The notes under the pieces: model-generated
What the model saw: only the letters and a program-made list of their open reading frames with translations
Database searches by the model: none
What the model was told of the DNA's origin: nothing
Made by a program: the position numbers and the translations under genes
Shown here: positions 1 to 7,961 of the stretch, in pieces
How positions within the stretch are numbered: the first letter of the stretch is position 1
How the letters are laid out: every line of letters starts with the position of its first letter
Source of the DNA: SIG440 sp045578305
Lineage (GTDB): Bacteria; Bacillota; Clostridia; Monoglobales; Monoglobaceae
Assembly (NCBI GenBank): GCA_045578305.1
Contig: JAZNKA010000048.1
Coordinates: 1 to 33,317 of the forward strand
Length of the DNA stretch: 33,317 bases
Reading direction: 5' to 3'

Positions 1-590
1 CCGAAATTGATTTTTCAAAGGCTGATATAGTTTTTTTGGGTGGCGGGCTTGATCGCGAGCTTTCAATTGTTCTTGACAGACTTAAGGAAAAAAGAGAAGA
101 GTTAAAAAAATTTGTCGAATCGGATGGCACAGTGCTTGCAATCTGTGGCGGATACCAGATTCTTGGCAAAGAATGCTGCATTTGTGAAAAACAGACCGAA
201 GGTCTTGGTATTTTAAATATAGTTACTGACAAAAATGCGGACAATAATCGATTTACAGGCGATACGGTGATTGAATGTGACGGAATTCGGGCAGCGGTTG
301 TTGGCTTTGAAAATCACAGCGAAAGAACAGATATCGGAAACCACACACCTTTTGGAAAGGTGATAAAAGGCTTTGGTAATGATGGGACAAGCGGTTTTGA
401 GGGGGTTTTGTATAAAAATCTTATCGGGACATATCTCTACGGACCGTTGCTTCCCAAAAACCCCGGGGTTTGTGACAGAATTTTGGAAAATGCGCTCAAA
501 AATAAGTATCCTGACTTTAAAGATCTTGCACCACTTGACGATGGGGTAGAGGAGCTTGCGAATGCTTATATCCTGAAAAGGATGCAGTAA
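1..590 (+). CDS. gatD: Lipid II isoglutaminyl synthase, glutaminase subunit GatD (5'-truncated by window edge)
   Basis: The frame is open from base 3, so the start lies outside the window. The product is a CobB/CobQ-like class I glutamine amidotransferase of the GatD family, which supplies ammonia to MurT for amidation of the D-Glu of lipid II on the cytoplasmic side of the membrane. Visible marks are the nucleophile-elbow motif AICGGYQILG (Cys codon at 144-146), the FENHSERT segment and the family block GTYLYGPLLPKNP near the C-terminus. In the family as I know it that last block usually reads YLHG, the His being the catalytic base; here the codon is TAC (Tyr). The partner murT would be expected just upstream, outside the window. 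Family assignment is firm. Whether the enzyme is active is an open question because of the His-to-Tyr change. Confidence 0.9.
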   Translation, partial: EIDFSKADIVFLGGGLDRELSIVLDRLKEKREELKKFVESDGTVLAICGGYQILGKECCICEKQTEGLGILNIVTDKNADNNRFTGDTVIECDGIRAAVVGFENHSERTDIGNHTPFGKVIKGFGNDGTSGFEGVLYKNLIGTYLYGPLLPKNPGVCDRILENALKNKYPDFKDLAPLDDGVEELANAYILKRMQ

Positions 591-640
591 AAATGGAAAA
601 ATCTTGCCTTTGACGATGATTTTCATTGCAATATTATAAG

Positions 641-678
641 TTGTGACATTATTAAACGCCATACAACATATTGTGACA
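641..678. repeat. Two direct TTGTGACA repeats upstream of spo0A
   Basis: The octamer TTGTGACA occurs at 641-648 and 671-678, exactly 30 bp apart (about three helical turns), in the gatD-spo0A spacer and 60-97 bp upstream of the spo0A -35 box. The spacing would place both copies on the same DNA face, as expected for an operator. The octamer does not match the classical 0A box (TGTCGAA). Function is inference only. Confidence 0.25.
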
Positions 679-737
679 ACGCTTGACATCGACCACTAAA
701 TATTATAAAAAAATATGGAAAAATGTGGAAATAACTA

Positions 738-766
738 TTGACAAAAATATAGAATGGCGTTATAAT
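738..766 (+). promoter_or_regulatory. Vegetative (sigma-A type) promoter of spo0A
   Basis: A perfect TTGACA at 738-743 is separated by 17 bp from a perfect TATAAT at 761-766. The predicted start of transcription is about 40 bp ahead of the spo0A ATG. I saw no clear sigma-H promoter at usual spacing. Confidence 0.85.
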
Positions 767-810
767 CTAATTGCAAATGGAAAATATTGGAAAATAAAGG
801 AGTTATCAAA

Positions 811-1611
811 ATGGAAAAACAAATCAATGTCTTAATTGCGGATAGTGACACGAATTATGTAAAAGAATTGACAGCAGGACTTACAGCGGATTTCAGAATC
901 AATGTGTGCGAGACGGTCGCAAACGGATACCAGCTTATTGAAAAAGTTGATATTTTAAAGCCGGATGTTGTGATTATGGAAATTCTTCTTCCAAATATTG
1001 ACGGAGTTGGCGTACTTGAAAGATTGCGGGCAAAAAAACAGGAGTTTGAAAATTTCTGTATGCCCAAAATCATTATTCATTCAAGCATGGACAACAAAGA
1101 TATATCGCAGGAATGTATGAATCTTGGTGCAAACTATTATCTCAAAAAACCAATGGGATGCGAAAGTATAATAAGAGCAATCAGACGAATTTGTGATACA
1201 GGTGAGAGCAAGAAAAAGATTGCTACAGGGGCAAAATTTGAAATCAGCGGAAAACCGGATGTAGAGACAATGGTTACACAAACCATACACGAAGTAGGAA
1301 TTCCTGCGCATATAAAGGGCTATCAATATATAAGACATGCTATAATGCTTGTTATTGAAAACCTTGATGTTATAAATTCGATAACAAAAACCCTGTACCC
1401 AACAGTTGCCGAGGATTTTCATACCACAGCAAGCCGTGTCGAACGTGCGATACGCCATGCAATAGAGGTAGCCTGGGACAGAGGCGATACCGAAACCCTT
1501 AATTCCATTTTTGGATACACTATTGCAACTTCAAAAGGAAAACCAACAAATTCCGAATTTATAGCAATGATTGCAGACAGATTGAGACTACAGATAAAGA
1601 ATGCGAGTTAA
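811..1611 (+). CDS. spo0A: Sporulation master regulator Spo0A, with Glu at the phosphoacceptor site
   Basis: This is a two-domain response regulator of 266 aa: a receiver at about 4-125 and a Spo0A-type DNA-binding domain at about 150-266. The C-terminal domain is highly conserved, with the signatures IHEVGIPAHIKGY, TTASRVERAIRHAIEVAW and GKPTNSEFIAMIADRLRL. The receiver is unusual. The position equal to Asp56 of Bacillus Spo0A is Glu57 (GAA, 979-981, in DVVIMEILLPNIDG), and the second residue of the acidic pair is Ser12 (IADSD instead of ADD). The conserved hydroxyl (Ser91) and Lys113-Pro114 are kept. The ATG at 811 is chosen because AAAGGAG lies 8 bp upstream; an in-frame TTG at 787 lacks such a site. 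The gene is monocistronic, between a consensus promoter and a strong terminator. Identity is certain; a phosphorylation-independent or altered activation mode is inference from the Glu. Confidence 0.97.
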   Translation: MEKQINVLIADSDTNYVKELTAGLTADFRINVCETVANGYQLIEKVDILKPDVVIMEILLPNIDGVGVLERLRAKKQEFENFCMPKIIIHSSMDNKDISQECMNLGANYYLKKPMGCESIIRAIRRICDTGESKKKIATGAKFEISGKPDVETMVTQTIHEVGIPAHIKGYQYIRHAIMLVIENLDVINSITKTLYPTVAEDFHTTASRVERAIRHAIEVAWDRGDTETLNSIFGYTIATSKGKPTNSEFIAMIADRLRLQIKNAS

Positions 1612-1625
1612 ATACGGCAAAAAAA

Positions 1626-1684
1626 CGGTGCTTTGAAAAACTTTGTCAAAAAGCGACAAAGTTTCAAAGCACCTATTTTTTTTT
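1626..1684 (+). terminator. Intrinsic terminator of spo0A
   Basis: A long inverted repeat (GGTGCTTTGAAA-AACTTTGTC against GACAAAGTT-TCAAAGCACC) begins 15 bp after the spo0A stop codon and is followed by a run of T residues. Confidence 0.9.
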
Positions 1685-1734
1685 GAATTATGTGAAACAT
1701 TAACAAAAAAATAAAATATATACCTAAAATATTG

Positions 1735-1763
1735 TTGACAAAAGATGAAAATTGATTTATCAT
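1735..1763 (+). promoter_or_regulatory. Promoter of the polysaccharide gene pair
   Basis: TTGACA (1735-1740), a 17-bp spacer and TATCAT (1758-1763) lie about 77 bp before the start codon of the sugar transferase gene. Confidence 0.65.
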
Positions 1764-1840
1764 ATGATATATGGGTATATTTTTGCTTAATACTTTATAA
1801 TGGTGATTGATTATTTTAAAACAAAGGAGGAATATTGTCT

Positions 1841-2488
1841 ATGGGAGCTGTTGTTGAAAATCAGAAAGTCACGTTAAAAAAAGTAGATGATATGGTTTTT
1901 GAAGAAAAACCCGTTTATGATACAGCAAAGCGTTTGTTTGACATATTTGCAAGTCTTGCAGCCATCATTGTTTTGGCAATTCCTATGCTTATTGTAGCAA
2001 TTGCAGTCAATCTTGATTCCTCCGGGCCTGTTGTTTATGCACAGGAGCGATTGACAAAAGACGGTAAGAAGTTTATGCTTTATAAGTTCAGGACAATGTG
2101 TGAAAATGCAGAGAAGAACGGCGCTCAATGGGCGAAAGTTGAAGATCCTCGTGTTACCCGATTGGGGGCATTTTTAAGAAAAACCCGAATGGATGAGACT
2201 TTACAATTCTTTAATGTTTTAAAAGGTGATATGTCAATAATAGGGCCGCGACCCGAAAGAGAGATTTTTCATAAAAATTTCTGTGAAGAAATTGAAAAAT
2301 GGAACGATCGTTTGTATGTAAGGCAAGGGATTACAGGTCTGGCACAAGTGATGGGTGGATATGATTTGGTACCGCAGGAAAAACTGATATATGACCTTGA
2401 GTACATAAAAAATCGTTCGGTTTGGTTGGATATAAAGATTATTTCGAAGACTATAGCAATAGTATTCACGCATGAGGGAGCGAGATAA
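1841..2488 (+). CDS. Undecaprenyl-phosphate sugar-phosphate transferase (bacterial sugar transferase, monotopic PGT family)
   Basis: The predicted protein has 215 aa and belongs to the bacterial sugar transferase family (PF02397). These enzymes move a sugar-1-phosphate from a nucleotide sugar to undecaprenyl phosphate as the first membrane step of polysaccharide or glycoprotein-glycan assembly. One membrane helix or re-entrant segment is seen at about residues 35-56, followed by the family motifs VVYAQERLTKDGKKFMLYKFRTM, the catalytic Asp-Glu pair in RMDETLQFFNVLKGD, SIIGPRPER and GITGLAQV. It is as short as the catalytic core alone (PglC/WcaJ C-terminal type), with no N-terminal multi-helix domain. 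The ATG at 1841 sits 10 bp after AAAGGAGG; a TTG two codons earlier is possible but too close. It overlaps the following glycosyltransferase by one base (TAATG), so the two are probably translationally coupled. The sugar is unknown. Confidence 0.93.
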   Translation: MGAVVENQKVTLKKVDDMVFEEKPVYDTAKRLFDIFASLAAIIVLAIPMLIVAIAVNLDSSGPVVYAQERLTKDGKKFMLYKFRTMCENAEKNGAQWAKVEDPRVTRLGAFLRKTRMDETLQFFNVLKGDMSIIGPRPEREIFHKNFCEEIEKWNDRLYVRQGITGLAQVMGGYDLVPQEKLIYDLEYIKNRSVWLDIKIISKTIAIVFTHEGAR

Positions 2489-3303
2489 TGACTTTAGACT
2501 ATTCGGTTTTGATGTCTGTTTATTATAAAGAAAATCCGGAACATTTAACGGAATCCATAGAAAGTATGCTTAACCAAACTATACCAACAAATGATTTTGT
2601 TTTGGTATGTGATGGCAAGCTCACACCCGAGCTTATGTTGGTTTTGAAGAAGTATGCTGACAATCCGATAATGAATATTGTCTATCTTGAGAAAAATGTT
2701 GGAGTTGGCGAAGCTTTGAATATCGCATTGCCTTATTGCAAAAACGAACTGATTGCTCGTATGGACAGTGATGATATATCTGTGTCTGATCGCTGCGAGA
2801 AACAACTAAAAATATTTGAAACAATGGATGTGGACGTTGTTGGGGCAAGTATTGAGGAATTTATTGATGACCCTGATTGTGTAATGTCTAAAAGACAAGT
2901 GCCAAGACTGCACACAGATATCACAAAATATGCAAAAAAGAGAAATCCGGTCAATCAGGTAAGTGTTATGTTTAAAAAATCAAAGGCGATGGCGTGTGGT
3001 GGATACCAAAGCTTTTATTTGCTTGAGGACTATTATTTATGGCTGAGGATGATTATGTCAGGCTGTAAGTTTTTCAATATGCAGGAAACACTTGTAAAAG
3101 TAAGAACCACACACGATATGTTTATGCGTAGGGGTGGATACTCTTATTTTAAAAGCAATAAAATGCTTCAAAAGTTTATGCTTGAATCTGGATTTATTTC
3201 TCGTTACCGATACATTATGAATGTCTGCGAAAGATTTGCCGTTCAGGTAGCTATGCCTAACAAAATAAGAAAATTATTCTACTTAAAAGCGTTAAGGAAA
3301 TAA
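2488..3303 (+). CDS. Family 2 glycosyltransferase (AmsE-like)
   Basis: The predicted protein has 271 aa and a GT-A fold of the GT2 family. It starts with the nucleotide-binding strand SVLMSVYYKENPEHL, carries the EKNVGVGEALNIAL segment and the metal-binding ARMDSDD motif at about residues 89-95, and ends with the acceptor-side LLEDYYLWLRMIMSG block that includes the conserved ED pair. This pattern is typical of amylovoran-type AmsE transferases that add the second sugar to a lipid-linked intermediate. The gene starts at the ATG inside the stop codon of the phosphoglycosyl transferase gene. A minimal two-gene unit of an initiating PGT plus one GT2 suggests assembly of a short surface glycan, with the rest of the pathway elsewhere. 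Donor and acceptor are unknown. Confidence 0.9.
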   Translation: MTLDYSVLMSVYYKENPEHLTESIESMLNQTIPTNDFVLVCDGKLTPELMLVLKKYADNPIMNIVYLEKNVGVGEALNIALPYCKNELIARMDSDDISVSDRCEKQLKIFETMDVDVVGASIEEFIDDPDCVMSKRQVPRLHTDITKYAKKRNPVNQVSVMFKKSKAMACGGYQSFYLLEDYYLWLRMIMSGCKFFNMQETLVKVRTTHDMFMRRGGYSYFKSNKMLQKFMLESGFISRYRYIMNVCERFAVQVAMPNKIRKLFYLKALRK

Positions 3304-3306
3304 AAA

Positions 3307-3336
3307 ATGGTCTGCATTTCGCAGACCATTTTTTTA
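3307..3336. terminator. Bidirectional terminator between convergent genes
   Basis: ATGGTCTGC and GCAGACCAT form a 9-bp stem with a 5-base loop. It is flanked by A-rich sequence on the left and T7 on the right, so it can stop both the GT2 gene (plus) and the rRNA methyltransferase gene (minus). Confidence 0.85.
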
Positions 3337-3337
3337 C

Positions 3338-4459
3338 CTATTTAAAATACTGATATATATAGCACTTCAGCATACCATTATACACCTTGCGGCGTTTGTC
3401 GGCAAAACTGCCATAGTGTTGCTCGAATTGTTCATTGGATGTAAGAATGAACTTTTTCATGCTTGGAAATTCGGCGAACTTTCTGCCCATTGTGCGATAA
3501 AGCCGTTCGCATTGTTTTGCATCAAGAAGTCTTTCGCCATATGGCGGATTGCATATGATGACACCCTTTTCTTTTGATGGGGTGAGTTTTGCCACATCGC
3601 AAACGCTGAATTTGATTTTATCAGCAACACCGGCATTTTCGGCGTTCTTTTTTGCAATGGCTATTGCCTCGGGGTCAATGTCGGATGCGTAAATTTCGGT
3701 TTTGGTGTTGGGCCTCGCATTTTCGCGTGCTTCGTCGCGGATGTCCTTCCACATTTCGCGTGGGATGTGATTACGCCAAGTTTCAGCAACAAAACGGCGC
3801 TTGATCCCCGGCGCGGTGTTTGTGGCATAAAGAGCTGCTTCAATTGCAAGGGTGCCGCTTCCGCAGAAGGGGTCAATAAACATTCTGTCACCGCGCCAGA
3901 AGCTGAGGTCAATCATTGAATATGCCAAGGTTTCGCGCATGGGGGCAAGAACGCTGTTTTCACGATAGCCGCGTTTGTAAAGATTTTCGCCGCTGGTGTC
4001 GATATAAATTGTTGCAACATCCTTCATAAGTGCAAACTGGATGGGATAAAGAGGACCTGTTTCTTCAAATCTTTCGATGCCGTAATGAGCAGAAAGGCGC
4101 GAAACAATTGCCTTTTTTATTATTGCCTGACAGTCTGGAACGCTGTGAAGAGTTGAACGAATGGAGTGACCTTTAACGGGAAAAGCAGCATCTTTTTCGA
4201 TTATGCTTTCCCAGTTGATTTTTTTTGTTTTTTCAAAAAGGTCGTCAAAAGATGTTGCCTTAAATTCGGCAAGTTTAATCATAACACGCTCGGCAGCACG
4301 CAGATTTATATTTGCAAGGCAAATAGCCTCGGCATCACCCTCAAATGTGACACTGCCGTCTTTGACCTCTTTTGTTTCGTATCCAAGGTGCCGCACCTCA
4401 TTTGCGACTATTTGTTCAGTCCCCAAAAGTGTAGGGATAGTAAGTAACAGTTTTTTCAT
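3338..4459 (-). CDS. THUMP-domain 23S rRNA guanine-N2 methyltransferase (RlmL/YpsC family)
   Basis: The predicted protein has 373 aa. The N-terminal part (about 1-160) is a ferredoxin-like plus THUMP RNA-binding module. The C-terminal part is a Rossmann-fold SAM methyltransferase with the SAM-binding motif DPFCGSGTLAIEAA, the acidic ribose-binding strand YASDIDPEAI and the catalytic NPPYGER motif of base-amino methyltransferases. Length and order match the B. subtilis YpsC type (no RlmK domain). The ATG at 4459 is chosen over an upstream extension because GGAGG lies 5 bp before it and the protein then starts MKKLLLTIPT. It is transcribed alone from its own promoter. The exact modified base (for example m2G2445) is inferred from the family. 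Confidence 0.92.
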   Translation of the reverse strand: MKKLLLTIPTLLGTEQIVANEVRHLGYETKEVKDGSVTFEGDAEAICLANINLRAAERVMIKLAEFKATSFDDLFEKTKKINWESIIEKDAAFPVKGHSIRSTLHSVPDCQAIIKKAIVSRLSAHYGIERFEETGPLYPIQFALMKDVATIYIDTSGENLYKRGYRENSVLAPMRETLAYSMIDLSFWRGDRMFIDPFCGSGTLAIEAALYATNTAPGIKRRFVAETWRNHIPREMWKDIRDEARENARPNTKTEIYASDIDPEAIAIAKKNAENAGVADKIKFSVCDVAKLTPSKEKGVIICNPPYGERLLDAKQCERLYRTMGRKFAEFPSMKKFILTSNEQFEQHYGSFADKRRKVYNGMLKCYIYQYFK

Positions 4460-4491
4460 AATTGCCTCCGATAAAGTACAAGTATATGCTA

Positions 4492-4521
4492 AGTATATCA
4501 TCAATTTTACCTTCCAGTCAA
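4492..4521 (-). promoter_or_regulatory. Promoter of the rRNA methyltransferase gene
   Basis: On the minus strand TTGACT (4521-4516), an 18-bp spacer and TATACT (4497-4492) lie just upstream of the ribosome site. Confidence 0.6.
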
Positions 4522-4570
4522 TACAAAATGATGAGGAGACTCCAAAGTTTACAAAAAGATAAAATTTTGC

Positions 4571-4599
4571 TTGCGTTTGGCGAAAAAATAAGGTATAAT
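4571..4599 (+). promoter_or_regulatory. Promoter of the glycyl-tRNA synthetase gene
   Basis: TTGCGT (4571-4576), a 17-bp spacer and TATAAT (4594-4599). The untranslated leader would be only about 90 nt, too short for a T-box. Confidence 0.65.
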
Positions 4600-4696
4600 A
4601 TATGAGGTATATTTTTGTTTAAAAGTCAGATGGATTTGTCTGATGATTTTGATACTGAATACAAAAGAAACAAATGTGAAAGGTTGCGTGATTAAA

Positions 4697-6079
4697 ATGA
4701 AAAATACAGAAAAAACAATGGAAAAGGTTGTTGCCCTTTGCAAAGGTCGCGGATTTGTTTATCCGGGATCTGAGATATACGGTGGACTTGCAAACACATG
4801 GGACTATGGCCCTTTGGGTGTAGAACTCAAAAACAATGTTAAGCGTGCATGGTGGAAGAAGTTTATCCAGGAAAGTCCTTACAATGTGGGACTTGACGCT
4901 GCTATTCTTATGAACCCCGAGACTTGGGTTGCATCAGGCCATGTTGGAGGATTTTCGGACCCGCTTATGGACTGTAAAGAATGTAAGATCCGTTTCAGAG
5001 CGGACAAGCTTATTGAGGATGCGGCAGGCATTTCGGCTGACGGCTGGTCAGATGAAAAGATGCTTGAATTCATCAACGAGCAGGATATCAAATGTCCAAA
5101 TTGTGGAAAACACAACTTTACCGACATCCGCAAATTCAACCTTATGTTCAAGACATTCCAGGGTGTAACCGAGGACAGCAAAAGTGAAATTTTCTTAAGA
5201 CCCGAAACCGCTCAGGGTATATTTGTAAACTTCAAAAATGTGCAGAGAACAGCAAGAAAAAAGGTTCCTTTTGGCATAGGTCAGATTGGTAAATCGTTCA
5301 GAAACGAGATTACTCCCGGAAACTTTACATTCAGAACACGTGAGTTTGAGCAGATGGAGCTTGAATTCTTCTGCAAACCCGGAACAGACCTTGAGTGGTT
5401 TGCTTATTGGAAGGATTATTGCAAAAACTGGCTTTTGTCTCTTGGTGTAAAAGAAGAAAATATCAAGATGCGAGACCACGAGCAGGAAGAACTTTCGCAT
5501 TACAGCAACGCGACAACCGATATTGAATTTATGTTCCCGTTTGGTTGGGGCGAACTTTGGGGGATTGCTGACAGAACTGATTTTGACCTTACTCAGCACA
5601 CCAACCACAGTGGCGAAAAGCTTGAATACAACGACCCCGAAACAAACGAAAAGTATATTCCTTACTGTGTGGAACCGTCGCTTGGTTGTGACCGTGTTAC
5701 ACTTGCTTTCCTTTGCGAAGCTTATGACGAAGAAGTGCTTGATGCAGAAAAGAATGATGTTCGTACAGTTATGAGATTTCATCCCGCGCTTGCTCCCATT
5801 AAGGCTGCTGTGTTGCCACTTTCGAAGAAACTTGCAGAGGGTGCCGGAGCAGTTTATGCAAAGCTTGCGGCTGAGTTTATGTGCGAATATGACGAAGCAG
5901 GAAGCATAGGCAAGCGTTATCGCCGTCAGGACGAGATTGGAACACCTTTCTGCATAACATACGATTTTGACTCCGAAGAGGATGCATCGGTTACAGTTCG
6001 TATGCGTGACTCAATGGAGCAGGAACGTGTAAAGATTGACGAGCTTGTAAATTATATAAGCGAAAGAATTAAGTTTTAA
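4697..6079 (+). CDS. glyQS: Glycine--tRNA ligase, dimeric class II type
   Basis: The predicted protein has 460 aa, the usual size of the single-chain alpha-2 glycyl-tRNA synthetase found in many Clostridia, archaea and eukaryotes rather than the tetrameric GlyQ/GlyS. It charges tRNA-Gly with glycine. Seen in order: CKGRGFVYPGSEIYGG near the N-terminus, motif 1 region DYGPLG, a zinc-binding insert with C93/C96 (CKEC) and C133/C136 (CPNC), RPETAQG, motif 2 FRNEITPGNFTFRTREF, motif 3 GCDRVTLAFL, and a C-terminal anticodon-binding domain. The start at the ATG (4697) fits family alignments. Its AAAGG lies rather far away (13 bp), and a GTG at 4688 is an alternative. The next gene, holB, follows after 13 bp, so the two are probably cotranscribed. 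Confidence 0.97.
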   Translation: MKNTEKTMEKVVALCKGRGFVYPGSEIYGGLANTWDYGPLGVELKNNVKRAWWKKFIQESPYNVGLDAAILMNPETWVASGHVGGFSDPLMDCKECKIRFRADKLIEDAAGISADGWSDEKMLEFINEQDIKCPNCGKHNFTDIRKFNLMFKTFQGVTEDSKSEIFLRPETAQGIFVNFKNVQRTARKKVPFGIGQIGKSFRNEITPGNFTFRTREFEQMELEFFCKPGTDLEWFAYWKDYCKNWLLSLGVKEENIKMRDHEQEELSHYSNATTDIEFMFPFGWGELWGIADRTDFDLTQHTNHSGEKLEYNDPETNEKYIPYCVEPSLGCDRVTLAFLCEAYDEEVLDAEKNDVRTVMRFHPALAPIKAAVLPLSKKLAEGAGAVYAKLAAEFMCEYDEAGSIGKRYRRQDEIGTPFCITYDFDSEEDASVTVRMRDSMEQERVKIDELVNYISERIKF

Positions 6080-6092
6080 GGATTGGTGAAGC

Positions 6093-7130
6093 GTGCTGTT
6101 TTCAGATGTAATCGGGCATAATAAAATAAAGAGTATTTTGACCCGGTCGGTAAGGGACAGCCGGATTGGTCATGCGTATTTGTTTGAAGGCCCCGAGGGA
6201 GTGGGAAAGCTTTCGCTTGCAAGGGCATTTGCGCAGATGATTGTTTGTGAAAATCCCGAGGCACTTGATGCCTGTGGTGTGTGTGCGAATTGCAGCAGGG
6301 CAGCATCGCAAAACCATCCGGATTTGACCATTGTAACAAATCAGTTTTATGACGCATCTAAAAAATCTGCAGATATATTGGTTGACACAATCCGAAGTAT
6401 GAAAAGCGATGTTTATATCAAGCCGTTTTTGGGGATGCGGAAGATTTATATAATCCCCAACGCTGATACGATGAATATAAGTGCGCAAAACAGTCTTTTA
6501 AAGGTCCTGGAAGAACCGCCCGAGTATTGCACAATAATTTTGCTTGCAGAAAATCGAGAAGCTTTTTTGCCCACAATACTTTCGAGGGTATCTGTATTTA
6601 AATTTTTTGCTTTAACTGATGATGAAGTCGAAAAGTATCTTGCTGAAAATTTTGAAGTAACAGACTCTGTACAGCGCAGACTTTTGGCAAAAATGAGCGG
6701 GGGCAGTATTAAAAAAGCGGTAGAATTGCTTGAAAATCCCGAAAGCAGACAATTAAGAGACGACTTTTTTGATTGTGTTTTTGCTATATTGGGAGGAAAT
6801 CGAAAAACAATTTATGATTTTTCACTTTTCTTCAAACAAAACAAAGAAGACTTTGAATTTTTGATAAATGTATTGCAAAGTATATTTTGTGATGCTTTGC
6901 ATATTTTGAAAACACAAAATGCCGAAAGTATTTCCAACACAGACAAAAAGATAAAAATACAAAAACTCTCGGAGTCTGTTGGTACTAAAAGCATATTGAA
7001 AGCTCTTGAAGCAATTTTGAAAGCTAATGATTATTTCTCAAAGAATATAGGCGTTGGCACAATTTCACAATGCCTTGGTTTAGAATTATGGGAGGCAGTA
7101 AATGACCGAAGTTATAGGAGTAAAGTTTAA
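6093..7130 (+). CDS. holB: DNA polymerase III delta-prime subunit
   Basis: The predicted protein has 345 aa. It is the clamp-loader delta-prime subunit, which helps open the sliding clamp at primer-template junctions. The N-terminal AAA+ module shows HAYLFEGPEGVGK (P-loop at about 33-39), zinc-type cysteines C52, C61, C64 and C67, and the LLKVLEEPPE and LSR sensor region characteristic of clamp loaders. The C-terminal collar domain is poorly conserved, as usual. Translation starts at GTG 6093, because the conserved LFSDVIGH begins immediately and AAGGA lies upstream. It overlaps ricT by 29 bp; the holB-ricT order is common in Firmicutes, where the two genes are usually neighbours. Confidence 0.93.
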   Translation: MLFSDVIGHNKIKSILTRSVRDSRIGHAYLFEGPEGVGKLSLARAFAQMIVCENPEALDACGVCANCSRAASQNHPDLTIVTNQFYDASKKSADILVDTIRSMKSDVYIKPFLGMRKIYIIPNADTMNISAQNSLLKVLEEPPEYCTIILLAENREAFLPTILSRVSVFKFFALTDDEVEKYLAENFEVTDSVQRRLLAKMSGGSIKKAVELLENPESRQLRDDFFDCVFAILGGNRKTIYDFSLFFKQNKEDFEFLINVLQSIFCDALHILKTQNAESISNTDKKIKIQKLSESVGTKSILKALEAILKANDYFSKNIGVGTISQCLGLELWEAVNDRSYRSKV

Positions 7131-7953
7131 TAAAGTTGGAAAAGTATACTACTTTGACCCCAAAGGCAGCAAACTTAATGTTGGACAGGGCGTTGTGGTG
7201 GAGACTGCACGCGGTATTGAATTTGGCATAGTAGCTTTTGCCAACCATGAGGTTGCGGATGAAGAGATTGTAGCACCGCTTAAGCCGATAATCCGCCCTG
7301 CGACAAATGCCGATTATGAAAGACTTGAAAACAATAAAATAAAAGAGAAAGAGGCATTTGATGTTGCCTTGCAAAAGATTCGTGAGCATAAGCTTGATAT
7401 GAAGCTTATAAGTACCGAATACACCTTTGACGGAAGCAAAATCCTGTTTTATTTTACAGCAGATGGAAGAGTTGATTTCAGAGAACTTGTAAAAACTCTG
7501 GCAGGCATTTTTAAAACCCGTATTGAGCTCAGACAGATGGGCGTTCGTGATGAAGCAAAATTGCTTGGTGCCATAGGTGGTTGCGGACGGCAACTTTGTT
7601 GCTCGACTTTTTTGAATGATTTCCATTCGGTGTCAATACGTATGGCAAAGGACCAGGGTCTTTCGCTTAATCCGACAAAAATTTCGGGTATATGCGGCAG
7701 ACTGATGTGCTGTCTTCAGTACGAGCAGGAAGCATATGAGGATTTGCTTAAAAAGGTTCCAGGCAAGGGTGCACTTGTTGAATATGACGGCGAGAAGGGT
7801 GTTGTAACAGATACCTTTGTGCTTAAGGGTTTGATAAAGGTAAGATTTGGGACTCAGGAAGAGCCTGTTTTTAAAATCGTTGATGCAAAAGATGCAAAGA
7901 TTTTGAAAAAGGGTAAAGTTGAAAAGACTGAGGCTGAAGAAAACATAGAATAA
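7102..7953 (+). CDS. ricT: PSP1-domain iron-sulfur protein RicT (YaaT)
   Basis: The predicted protein has 283 aa and belongs to the RicT/YaaT family. In B. subtilis RicT acts with RicA and RicF as an Fe-S-carrying complex that aids RNase Y-dependent mRNA maturation, and it was also reported to speed phosphotransfer to Spo0A. The conserved cysteine sets are C161/C166/C167 (CGRQLCC) and C198/C203/C204 (CGRLMCC). The ATG at 7102 follows GGAGG by 6 bp and lies inside holB, suggesting coupling. The occurrence in one window of RicT and a Spo0A lacking the phosphoacceptor Asp is worth noting, but a link is inference. Confidence 0.95.
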   Translation: MTEVIGVKFNKVGKVYYFDPKGSKLNVGQGVVVETARGIEFGIVAFANHEVADEEIVAPLKPIIRPATNADYERLENNKIKEKEAFDVALQKIREHKLDMKLISTEYTFDGSKILFYFTADGRVDFRELVKTLAGIFKTRIELRQMGVRDEAKLLGAIGGCGRQLCCSTFLNDFHSVSIRMAKDQGLSLNPTKISGICGRLMCCLQYEQEAYEDLLKKVPGKGALVEYDGEKGVVTDTFVLKGLIKVRFGTQEEPVFKIVDAKDAKILKKGKVEKTEAEENIE

Positions 7954-7961
7954 AATACTGT

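Noticed and set aside
683..709. Second promoter for spo0A (TTGACA at 683 with a TATAAA-like box)
   Set aside because: The spacer would be only about 15 bp; the perfect promoter at 738-766 makes it unnecessary.
4600..4696. T-box leader for the glycyl-tRNA synthetase gene
   Set aside because: The leader is only about 90 nt after the -10 box and shows neither the T-box consensus nor a terminator/antiterminator pair.
5195..5782. Minus-strand open frame (195 codons) opposite glycyl-tRNA synthetase
   Set aside because: Antisense shadow of a conserved enzyme gene with no start signal.
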